Source: DATEJJ01 sp039649115
GTDB taxonomy: Bacteria > Actinomycetota > Actinomycetes > Mycobacteriales > Micromonosporaceae
NCBI GenBank assembly: GCA_039649115.1
Contig: JBBWZQ010000047.1
Coordinates: 1-18,894, forward strand
DNA length: 18,894 nucleotides
Reading direction: 5' to 3'
Shown: piece after piece, positions 1-7,500 of the stretch
Position numbering within the stretch: position 1 is the first letter of the stretch
Layout: the number at the start of each line of letters is the position of its first letter
Made by a program: the position numbers and the translations under genes
Notes under the pieces: generated by a model
Told to the model about the DNA's origin: nothing
The model's database searches: none
What the model saw: the letters and a program-made list of their open reading frames with translations, nothing else

Positions 1-950
1 GCGAGCGTACCGATCCCCGTACCACCTCCTCGATCTTCACCCGGGGGGCCGTGGATCTGAGCGCGCTGCGCGCCCAGCCGCAGCAGGCGCCTCCCGCGCA
101 ATCCGACCCAGCGCAGCCCGGCCCCGCGCAGCCCGGCCCCGCGCCGGCCGCCAACGGCGGCGCACCGGGCGGTGGCGGCGGCGCGACGATCGTCGACGTG
201 ACCGAGGCGACGTTCCAGACCGAGGTCCTGGAGCGGTCGCTGACCACCCCAGTCGTGATCGACTTCTGGGCGGAGTGGTGCGGGCCCTGCAAGCAGCTGT
301 CCCCGATCCTGGAGAAGCTGGCGATCGAGGGCAACGGCGCCTGGGTGCTCGCCAAGGTGGACGTGGACGCCAACCAGCGGCTGGCACAGATGTTCCGGGT
401 CCAGGGCATCCCGATGGTCTACGCGGTGGTGGGTGGGCAGCCGGTCGACGCGTTCACCGGCGTGATCCCCGAGTCCCAGCTCCGGCAGTGGATCGACGCG
501 GTGCTGCGCGCGGGCGGCGCGCCGGTCGAGGCTCCGGAGGACCCGCGGCTGGCGACGGCCGACCAGGCGCTCATGGATGGCGACCTGACAACCGCGGAGC
601 AGGCGTACCGGAAGATCCTGGCCGAATCGCCCGCGGACGCCGCGGCGGAGGCGGGCCTGGCGCAGGTCGGCCTGCTGCAACGGGTCCAGGGGTTGGATCT
701 GCGGGCGGCGCTGTCCGCGGCCCAGGCGCAGCCCGACTCGGTCGACGCCCAGTTGCTGGCCGCCGACGTGGAGGTGGTGTCCGGGCAGGCCGAGGCGGCC
801 TACCGCCGCATGGTCGACCTGGTGCGGCGCAGCTCCGGCCCGGACCGCGAGCGGGTGCGCCAGCACCTGGTCTCCCTGTTCACGGTGGCGGGCCCGGACG
901 ACCCGGCGGTTGCCGCGGCCCGCCGCGCGCTGGCCAGCGCGCTGTTCTAG
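1..950 (+). CDS. CnoX/YbbN-type thioredoxin-TPR protein, 5' end cut by window
   Basis: The reading frame is open from the first bases (codon phase starts at base 3) and ends at TAG 948-950. The GTG at 51 (VDLSALRA) is probably internal, because an in-frame TDPRTTSSIFTRGA stretch precedes it and resembles the usual N-terminus of this actinobacterial family. The real start lies just outside the window. Counting from the GTG at 51, a Pro/Ala/Gly linker (about 10-45) is followed by a thioredoxin fold (about 46-150) with FWAEWCGPCK (WCGPC at 76-80), then helical TPR-like repeats (about 160-299; ADQALMDGDLTTAEQAYRKI is a clear repeat). This thioredoxin-plus-TPR layout is that of the YbbN/CnoX co-chaperones, which protect proteins from oxidation and hand clients to chaperonins. 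Both active-site cysteines are kept, so redox activity is likely. The arginase-family gene follows after 8 bp and is probably co-transcribed. Confidence 0.9.
   Translation, partial: ERTDPRTTSSIFTRGAVDLSALRAQPQQAPPAQSDPAQPGPAQPGPAPAANGGAPGGGGGATIVDVTEATFQTEVLERSLTTPVVIDFWAEWCGPCKQLSPILEKLAIEGNGAWVLAKVDVDANQRLAQMFRVQGIPMVYAVVGGQPVDAFTGVIPESQLRQWIDAVLRAGGAPVEAPEDPRLATADQALMDGDLTTAEQAYRKILAESPADAAAEAGLAQVGLLQRVQGLDLRAALSAAQAQPDSVDAQLLAADVEVVSGQAEAAYRRMVDLVRRSSGPDRERVRQHLVSLFTVAGPDDPAVAAARRALASALF
111..140 (+). repeat. 15-bp tandem repeat in the linker of the thioredoxin-TPR gene
   Basis: The unit GCGCAGCCCGGCCCC occurs twice in perfect tandem (111-125 and 126-140), and a third copy begins at 141. 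It encodes AQPGP-AQPGP in the flexible N-terminal linker. Because the unit is a multiple of three, copy-number change would lengthen or shorten the linker without breaking the frame. Confidence 0.8.
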
Positions 951-958
951 GACCCGCC

Positions 959-1963
959 ATGCGCGCCATCGCGGTCCTCGACGCGCCGAGCAACCTCGGG
1001 CTGCGGCCACCCACGCCGACGTCCGTGCCCGGCTGCGCCAAGGCACCCGGTGCGCTGCGCGACCACGGCCTGCTCGCGCTCCTGCCGGCGCGCGACGCCG
1101 GCTGCCTGACCCCGCCGCGGTACGACCCGGGGGACTGGCGGCCCGGCGACGGTGTGTGCCACGCCGACGCCATCGCCTGGTACTCGCGCCGGCTGGCCGA
1201 CCGGGTCGGCGCGATCGTCGACGCCGACGAGTTTCCGGTGGTACTGGGCGGCGACTGCTCCATCCTGCTGGGCTGCGCGCTCGCGATGCGGCGGATGGCC
1301 AAGCGGGACGACCTGCCCTACGGGCTGGTCTACCTGGACGGCCACTCCGACTTCCGGCACCCCGGCAACGCCTCGTACGTCGGCGCCGCGGCCGGCGAGG
1401 GACTGGCACTGGCGACCGGACGCGGGCAGCCCGACCTGACCGACATGGAGGGGCTGCGCCCGTACGTGCGGGACGAGCACGTGGTGCTGCTGGGCATCCG
1501 GACGCAGGACGAGTACCGGCTGGACCTGCAGGCCGCCGGGGTGGCGTTCCGCGCGGTGCCGCAGTTGCGGGTGGCGGGCGCCGCGCGCACCGCGCAGTGG
1601 GCCCGCGAGCAGCTGACCGGGTGCGTGGGGTACTGGGTGCACGTGGACGTCGACGTGCTGGATCCCGCGGTGATGCCGGCGGTGGACGCGCCGGACGACG
1701 GTGGCATCGCGTACGCGGAGCTGGAGCTGCTGATCGCGGGACTGGTCGAGTCGCCGGACTGCCTGGGCCTGGAGGTCACCGTCTTCGACCCGGACTACGA
1801 CCCGGAGGGCGCGCACGCCCGGGAACTGGTCGCCGCGCTCGTGACCGGCCTGGCGCCGCTGCGCCCGCGCCTGGACGAGGAGGCCCGCCCGATCCCGTTC
1901 GTGGTGCCGACCCAGCGGGGCAGCGCCGGCAGCGACCGCCAGCTAGCCCCGCCGGGCGCGTAG
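959..1963 (+). CDS. Arginase/agmatinase-family ureohydrolase (GGDC variant)
   Basis: This 334-residue protein belongs to the arginase superfamily, manganese enzymes that hydrolyse guanidino compounds (arginine, agmatine, formiminoglutamate and relatives), often releasing urea. The metal-site motifs are visible in order: LGGDCS (D99, C100), YLDGHSD (D127, H129, D131), HVDVDVLDP (D230, D232) and GLEVTVFDP (E272). The usual GGDH histidine ligand is replaced by cysteine at 100, and the usual DAHxD reads DGHSD. The start is ATG 959, with AGGA at 949-952 overlapping the stop of the upstream gene and 6 nt of spacing. It probably forms an operon with the thioredoxin-TPR gene. Its last 21 bases overlap the convergent DinB-like gene. 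The family is sure; the substrate cannot be read from the sequence, and guanidino-acid or formimino substrates are as possible as arginine. Confidence 0.88.
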   Translation: MRAIAVLDAPSNLGLRPPTPTSVPGCAKAPGALRDHGLLALLPARDAGCLTPPRYDPGDWRPGDGVCHADAIAWYSRRLADRVGAIVDADEFPVVLGGDCSILLGCALAMRRMAKRDDLPYGLVYLDGHSDFRHPGNASYVGAAAGEGLALATGRGQPDLTDMEGLRPYVRDEHVVLLGIRTQDEYRLDLQAAGVAFRAVPQLRVAGAARTAQWAREQLTGCVGYWVHVDVDVLDPAVMPAVDAPDDGGIAYAELELLIAGLVESPDCLGLEVTVFDPDYDPEGAHARELVAALVTGLAPLRPRLDEEARPIPFVVPTQRGSAGSDRQLAPPGA

Positions 1964-2389
1964 CTGCGCCAGGTGGCCGCGCACGTGCGCCGACTCGTCC
2001 ATGGCCAGGACGTCGCGCCACGGCAGCGGTTCGTCCACCACCACGCGCTCACCGTCCTTGATGTGTACCGGCACGGTGACCGGGCCGCACTCCGCCAGCC
2101 TGCTGGACAGCTCGCGCAGGGTGACGACGGTCTCCGCGATCCGGTCCGCCAGCCCGCGCAGTCCCCGGTACGCGAGCACATAGCGGTCCAGCTCGCCGGC
2201 GTCGGTCGGCTCCCGGTTGTCGAACGTGGCTTGCTCACCGGACAGCACCGCCTCGGTGGTGCGGATCAGCTCCTCGTGGTTGCGGGCGACGTGCGCCGCG
2301 ATCTGCTCGGCGTTCCACTCCCCGGCCGGCGCCGGAGTGAAGCCGCCGGCCGACACCTCGGCGATGAAGTCCGCGTACGGGTCGTCCAT
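1943..2389 (-). CDS. DinB/maleylpyruvate isomerase N-terminal-like four-helix protein
   Basis: A 148-residue soluble protein with the look of the DinB/MDMPI_N superfamily of four-helix metal-binding proteins. Visible hallmarks are EWNAEQIAAHVARNHEEL near the N-terminus and SAHVRGHLAQLR near the C-terminus; their histidines match the usual three-His metal site. Family members include mycothiol-dependent maleylpyruvate isomerase and mycothiol S-transferases, so a thiol-transfer role is possible, but the short length does not settle it. I chose ATG 2389 (MDDPYADF). A TTG at 2398 in the same frame lies only 4 nt from AGGA and is the alternative. The gene follows the penicillin-binding lipoprotein by about 30 bp on the same strand and may be co-transcribed. 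Its 3' end overlaps the arginase-family gene by 21 bp. Confidence 0.75.
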   Translation of the reverse strand: MDDPYADFIAEVSAGGFTPAPAGEWNAEQIAAHVARNHEELIRTTEAVLSGEQATFDNREPTDAGELDRYVLAYRGLRGLADRIAETVVTLRELSSRLAECGPVTVPVHIKDGERVVVDEPLPWRDVLAMDESAHVRGHLAQLRARRG

Positions 2390-2419
2390 GCCGAGCAACG
2401 TATCCTAGGTGGCCGGTGC

Positions 2420-4336
2420 TCAGCCCAGGATGGTGAAGAACTTCCCCGCGATCGGTACCGCCGCTTCGGTACTCATGCCGCCGTTCTCCACGAACACCGC
2501 AAACGCCACGTCTCCCCGGAAACCCATGAACCACGAGTGGGTGTGCGCCGGGTTGTTGTCGAACTCCGCGGTGCCCGTCTTTCCGGAGATCGGCGCGCCC
2601 TTGACGTTCTTGACCTTCACGCCGGTGCCGCCGGTGACCACCTCGCGCATCATCTGGTGCAGAGCGTCCACAGTGGACGGCTTGAGCGCGGGCTGGTCGG
2701 CCGCCGGGTTGGCCACCGCCGGATCGAGTACCAGGGTCGGCTGCTTCCACTGGCCGCGCGCCACGGCCGCCGCGGCGGCCGCCATGGCGATCGGCGACAC
2801 CAGCGTCCTGCCCTGCCCGAACGCGGCCGCCGCCTGCTCCGTCGCGTTGCCGCCCGAGGAGACGCTCCCGGTGTATGCGCTGATGCCCAGATCCCACGGG
2901 ACGCCGATGCCCAGTTGCGCGGCGGTGTCCTTCAACCCGGTCGGGCCGAGCCTGGGCGCGAGCGAGGCGAACGCGGTGTTGCACGACTTGGCGAAGTCGG
3001 TGTGCAGCGGCACGTTGCCCAACTGCTCGGCCTCCGCGTTGTGGATGGTGTATCCGCTGACCGTCAGCGTCTGGGTGCAGTTCACCGGCGTGTTCACCGT
3101 GATCTTGCCGGCCTCCAGCAGGCTCGTCGCGGTGACCGTCTTGAACATCGACCCCGGCGGTACCTGCGCCGCCAGCGCCAGGTCGAGCGGTGCGGCGCCC
3201 GGGCCGTTCGCCACCGCCAGCACGTGCCCGTCGCTGATCCGGATCGCCACGATCGCGGCCCGCTTCGCCTCGCCGACGAGCGCACCCTCGGCCGCGTTCT
3301 GCGTCTTCGGGTCCAGCGTGACCTTCACCGCCTGGCCGGCGACCGGGTCGGTGTGGAACAGGACCTTGTCCGGGTTGGCGTTGCCGCTGCTGTCCTTGCC
3401 CTTCCCGGGGATCACGACCGAGATGCCGGACGTGCCGCGCAGCCGGTCGTCGTAGCGTTCCTGCACGCCGCCGAAGCCGACCTGGTCGCCGAGCACGTAC
3501 TTGCTCGGGTGGGCGTCCATCCGCTCCTTGGTCACCGCGCTGACGCTGCCCAGCAGCGCGCGGGCAAACGTCGAGGTCGGCGCGAGCGACATGGTACCGG
3601 TGCGGAAGACCGTCCCCGGAAGGTCGTGGATCTGCGCCCGGATCTTCTGGTAGTCGGGCTGGCGCAGGGCCACCACGTCGACGAACGAGGTGGGCCCGGC
3701 CGCCCTGAGCCGGCCCGGCAGGTCGGTCAGCGTGACCGGCTTCCCGATCGACTTGAACGCGGTATCCAGCGCCTTGACCAGCGCGTTCACGTCCTTGGCC
3801 TGGTTGGGCTGGATGCCGACGTAGACGACGGCCTGTTCGGTCACCAGGGTGGCGCCGGCGCCGTCCTGGATCGTCCCGCGCGGCGCCGTGGCGGAGCGCA
3901 CCGCCAGCTTGTCGTCCGCCTGCAGGTCGGGCTCCAGCACGTCCGGCGCCCAGATCGCCCGCCACCTGCCCTTGGCGAGGTCGAGCCGCAGGGTGCTCTG
4001 GTAGGTCCAGGTGACGCCGGTCGCGATCGGCCAGGACGTGGTCAGCGGTACCGTCGCGGCGTTCTTGACCACCTTCGCCTGGCCGGCCTTGATCGTCGGG
4101 GTACGCGTGGCCAGGTCACCGGCGAGCGTCTTGATCTGGGCGGCCACCGCCGCGCCGGTCAGACTGGCACCGTTCGAGTCGACGATCTGCAGGGTCGGGT
4201 CGAACTGGCCCTTCGTCCAGCCGGACAGGAAGGCCGACACGGATTTGTCCGGCCCTTCCTGCCTGGAACAGGCGGCGCCGCTGCCGATCAGGAGAGCGGC
4301 GGCGAAAAGGCAGGTCAGCGGGGTGGATCGACGCAT
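2420..4336 (-). CDS. Penicillin-binding lipoprotein (class B transpeptidase, MecA-N domain)
   Basis: A 638-residue exported transpeptidase that would cross-link peptidoglycan outside the membrane. The N-terminus MRRSTPLTCLFAAALLIG ends in a weak lipobox (SGAAC, lipidated C23). An NTF2-like MecA-N domain follows (about 28-150), then a PBP dimerisation region, then the transpeptidase domain. Catalytic motifs are all present: SMFK (S396, K399), SCN (S451-N453) and KTG (K586-G588). The arrangement matches mycobacterial Rv2864c-type penicillin-binding lipoproteins. ATG 4336 gives the best signal peptide; an in-frame ATG at 4366 would add ten residues. There is no Shine-Dalgarno sequence before ATG 4336, and a perfect inverted repeat lies directly against it, so the mRNA may be leaderless. 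The gene is divergent from the glutamate dehydrogenase gene and is followed by the DinB-like gene. Confidence 0.93.
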   Translation of the reverse strand: MRRSTPLTCLFAAALLIGSGAACSRQEGPDKSVSAFLSGWTKGQFDPTLQIVDSNGASLTGAAVAAQIKTLAGDLATRTPTIKAGQAKVVKNAATVPLTTSWPIATGVTWTYQSTLRLDLAKGRWRAIWAPDVLEPDLQADDKLAVRSATAPRGTIQDGAGATLVTEQAVVYVGIQPNQAKDVNALVKALDTAFKSIGKPVTLTDLPGRLRAAGPTSFVDVVALRQPDYQKIRAQIHDLPGTVFRTGTMSLAPTSTFARALLGSVSAVTKERMDAHPSKYVLGDQVGFGGVQERYDDRLRGTSGISVVIPGKGKDSSGNANPDKVLFHTDPVAGQAVKVTLDPKTQNAAEGALVGEAKRAAIVAIRISDGHVLAVANGPGAAPLDLALAAQVPPGSMFKTVTATSLLEAGKITVNTPVNCTQTLTVSGYTIHNAEAEQLGNVPLHTDFAKSCNTAFASLAPRLGPTGLKDTAAQLGIGVPWDLGISAYTGSVSSGGNATEQAAAAFGQGRTLVSPIAMAAAAAAVARGQWKQPTLVLDPAVANPAADQPALKPSTVDALHQMMREVVTGGTGVKVKNVKGAPISGKTGTAEFDNNPAHTHSWFMGFRGDVAFAVFVENGGMSTEAAVPIAGKFFTILG

Positions 4337-4337
4337 C

Positions 4338-4352
4338 GGGACATTGTGTCCC
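4338..4352. promoter_or_regulatory. Inverted repeat GGGACA-N3-TGTCCC abutting the PBP start codon
   Basis: Two perfect 6-bp arms are separated by TTG and end one base from the start codon of the penicillin-binding lipoprotein gene. Read on the minus strand, CACAAT inside the repeat lies 6 nt before ATG 4336, where a -10 box would sit for a leaderless transcript; it matches TATAAT in 4 of 6 positions. No convincing -35 box was seen. The site could be an operator overlapping the promoter, or chance. Confidence 0.4.
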
Positions 4353-4482
4353 ACCGGTCCGAACATGCGCAGCCCCGGTTCGCCGGTCCGCAGCGACGCC
4401 GGCGAGGTCAGAGCGGAGGGTTGCCTGGAGCGTCGACGAAAGGTGTCTGATAGTTCACAGTCGGCGCTTCCGCCGCCGATGT

Positions 4483-4517
4483 TCCTCAAGCCCTTGCCGG
4501 CCCCGCGCAGGTGAGGA
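4483..4517 (+). promoter_or_regulatory. Possible 5'-leader hairpin before the glutamate dehydrogenase gene
   Basis: TCCTCA (4483-4488) and TGAGGA (4512-4517) are perfect complements enclosing a G/C-rich loop with further partial pairing (CCTTGC against GCGCAGG). The right arm contains the AGGTGAGGA Shine-Dalgarno-like sequence that would serve the upstream GTG 4524. If formed, the hairpin would mask that site and favour ATG 4572. The rest of the 235-bp divergent gap (4337-4571) shows no strong -35/-10 pair; GATAGT at 4449-4454 is only a weak -10 candidate. Confidence 0.3.
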
Positions 4518-4571
4518 CCTAGGGTGGAGGCAGACGATCCCACAGCGCGGTGGGTGAGGGGAGTGGCACCC

Positions 4572-7500
4572 ATGAAGCGGTGGGCTGGCGCCGGCAGTGC
4601 ACTTCGGCGGTCCGACCCGTCGGACCTCTCAGATCTGACCGGTTCGTCCGGGGCCCGGCGGGGTCCGGAGGCTTCTGAGGACACCGAGCTCGACGAACCC
4701 CTGCCCGACGCGGAACGGCTCATGGCGGAGGCGGTCGCGCTGGCCGGCCACGACCTCGACAGCGCCCGCCTGGTGCGCCGGTACTGGCGCTTCGCGCCGG
4801 ACGAGGAACTGGTCGGGCTGACCCCGGCGCGCATGCTGGCCGACGCGCGGGAGCACCGCGACCTCGCCCGGCAGCGGCTGCCCGGGCAGCTCATGCTCCA
4901 GGTCGAGGAGGCACCCGACGGCGAGCTGACCGTGGTCCTGATCGTCACCGACGACATGCCGTTCCTGGTCGACACCGTGACCGCCGCGCTGGTCTCCCGC
5001 GACCTCGCCGTCCACCTGCTCGTGCACCCGCTGGTCGTGGTGCGCCGCCAGCCGCTCGGCGAGCTGACCGAGGTCTGCGCGGACGTGGAGCCGGACGACG
5101 CGATTGCCGGCGACCTCGTGGAGAGCTGGATGCGCATCGAGGTCGACCGGGTGCCCGGCGAGGGGCAGCGCGGCGAGCTGCGCCGGGACCTGCAGCGGGT
5201 GCTGACCGACGTGCGGGAGGCGGTCGAGGACTGGCCCAAGATGCGCACCCGGGCGCTGGCCATCGCCGACGAGCTGACCTCGGCGGCGCTGCCGGTACCC
5301 GACCGGGACATCACCGACTCGGTCGAACTGCTGCGCTGGCTCGTGGACGACCACTTCACCTTCCTCGGCTACCGGGAGTACCGGCTGGCACCCGGGCAGG
5401 AGGGTCCCGAGCTGCGCGCCGTGCTGGGTACCGGCCTGGGCATCCTGCGCCAGGACCAGACCCGCGCCCGGCCGCTGGCCACGATGACCCCGCAGGCCCG
5501 GCAGCGGGTACTGGAGAAGCGGTTGCTGGTGATCACCAAGGCCAACTCGCGCTCCACCGTGCACCGCTCGTCCTACCTCGACTACGTGGGCATCAAGATC
5601 TTCGACGCCGAGGGCAACGTGGTCGGTGAGAAGCGGTTCCTCGGCCTGTTCTCCGCGGCCGCCTACCTGCACTCGGTGCGCGAGCTGCCGGTGGTCAGGC
5701 GCAAGGTGGCCGCGGTGCTGGAGCGCTCCGGCCTGTCCCCGCGCAGCCACTCGGGCAAGGACCTGCTGGCGATCCTGGAGGACTACCCGCGCGACGAGCT
5801 GTTCCAGATCCGCACCGACGAGCTGAACGACGCGGTGATGGGCGTGCTGCGCCTGGCCGGCCGGCGGCAGCTGCGCGTGTTCCTGCGCGAGGACGCGTAC
5901 GGGCGGTTCATCTCCTGCCTGGTCTTCCTGCCCCGGGACCGGTTCACCACGGCCAACCGGCTGGCGATCCAGGGCATCCTGCTGCGCGAGCTGAACGGGA
6001 TCGGGGTCGACTACACCACCCGGGTCGGCGAGTCGGCGCTGGCCCGCATCCACTTCATCGTGCGCACCGACCCGACCAACCCGCCGACCGGGATCGACCA
6101 GGCGTCGATACAGGAGCAGCTGACCGAGGCGACCCGCAACTGGGACGACGACCTGAAGCTGGTGCTGGAGCGCAAGCTCGGCGAGGAGCAGAGCCGGTAC
6201 CTGTTCGGCCAGTACGCCCGCGCCTTTCCGGACGGGTACAAGGACGAGCACACGCCGTACGAGGCGGTCAAGGACATCGCCAAGATGGAGCTGCTGGAGG
6301 AGCCCGGAGAGCTGGCGATGCACGTGTACCGGCGCCGCCAGGACGACCGGGACGTGCACTTCAAGGTCTTCCGGTACGGCCGGCCGATGATGCTGTCCAA
6401 GGTGCTGCCGGTGCTGCACTCGCTCGGCGTCACCGTGACCGACGAGCACCCGTACCAGATCGCCCGCGACGACGCCACGGTCTACCTGTACGACTTCGGC
6501 CTGATGCTGCCCGAGGAGGCGCGGGAGCTGGCCGACATCCGGCCGCACATGGAGAACGCGTTCTCCGCCACCTGGCGCGGCGAGTCCGAGATCGACCGGT
6601 TCAACGAGCTGGTGGTACGGGCCGGGCTGACCTGGCGGCAGGTCGTGGTGCTGCGCGCGTACGCGAAGTACCTGCGGCAGGCCGGTGCGGTGTTCTCGCA
6701 GGACTCGATGGAGTCCACGTTCATCGCCCACCCGGGCGTCGCCGCGCTGCTCGTCGCGCTGTTCGACACCACCTTCTCCCCGTCCATGGACCTGTCCGAC
6801 GAGGACCGGGCGCTGCAGTCCAAGGAGCTGGTCACCGCGATCGGGCGGCAACTGGACAACGTGGCGAGCCTGGACCAGGACCGCATCCTGCGCTCGTACC
6901 TGACGATGGTCCAGGCCACCCGGCGCACCTCGTTCTTCCAGCGCAGCGGCGGCCGGCCCAAGTCCTACATCGCGTTCAAGCTGGAACCGCGCACCATCCC
7001 GGACCTGCCCGCACCCCGGCCCCGGTACGAGATCTGGGTCTACTCACCCCGCTTCGAGGGGCTGCACCTGCGCTTCGGGCCGGTGGCGCGCGGCGGCATC
7101 CGCTGGTCGGACCGGCGCGACGACTTCCGCACCGAGATCCTCGGCCTGGTCAAGGCGCAGATGGTGAAGAACGCCGTGATCGTACCGGTGGGTGCCAAGG
7201 GCGGCTTCGTGCTCAAGTCCCCGCCACCGGCGAGCGACCGGGACGCCTTCCTCGCCGAAGGGGTGGCCTGCTACCGGCTGTTCATCTCGGCCCTGCTCGA
7301 CGTGACCGACAACCTGGTCAACGGCGCCATCGTCGCGCCGCCGGACGTGGTGTGCCACGACGCGGACGACCCCTACCTCGTGGTCGCGGCCGACAAGGGC
7401 ACGGCGACCTTCTCCGACATCGCCAACGAGATCTCCCACTCGTACGGCTTCTGGCTGGGCGACGCGTTCGCCTCCGGCGGCTCCGCCGGGTACGACCACA

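Noticed and set aside
51..950. GTG 51 as the true start of the thioredoxin-TPR gene
   Set aside because: The frame is open to the window edge, the upstream residues look like the conserved N-terminus of the family, and no ribosome-binding site precedes the GTG.
275..958. An N-terminal extension of the arginase-family gene back to position 275
   Set aside because: It runs through the thioredoxin-TPR gene in another frame as Gly/Arg-rich sequence. ATG 959 has a good ribosome-binding site, and the family N-terminus begins there.
4130..4170. A flavinylation-like motif (NGASLT) in the MecA-N domain of the penicillin-binding lipoprotein, as a possible ApbE target
   Set aside because: The first position is Asn, not Ser/Asp. 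The domain is not an FMN-bind fold, the protein is exported while this ApbE looks cytoplasmic, and the genes are 10 kb apart.
2420..5359. A 979-residue minus-strand reading frame covering the PBP gene and the start of the glutamate dehydrogenase gene
   Set aside because: The part above 4336 is low-complexity Arg/Ser-rich sequence antisense to a well-supported gene. The signal peptide and domains begin at ATG 4336.
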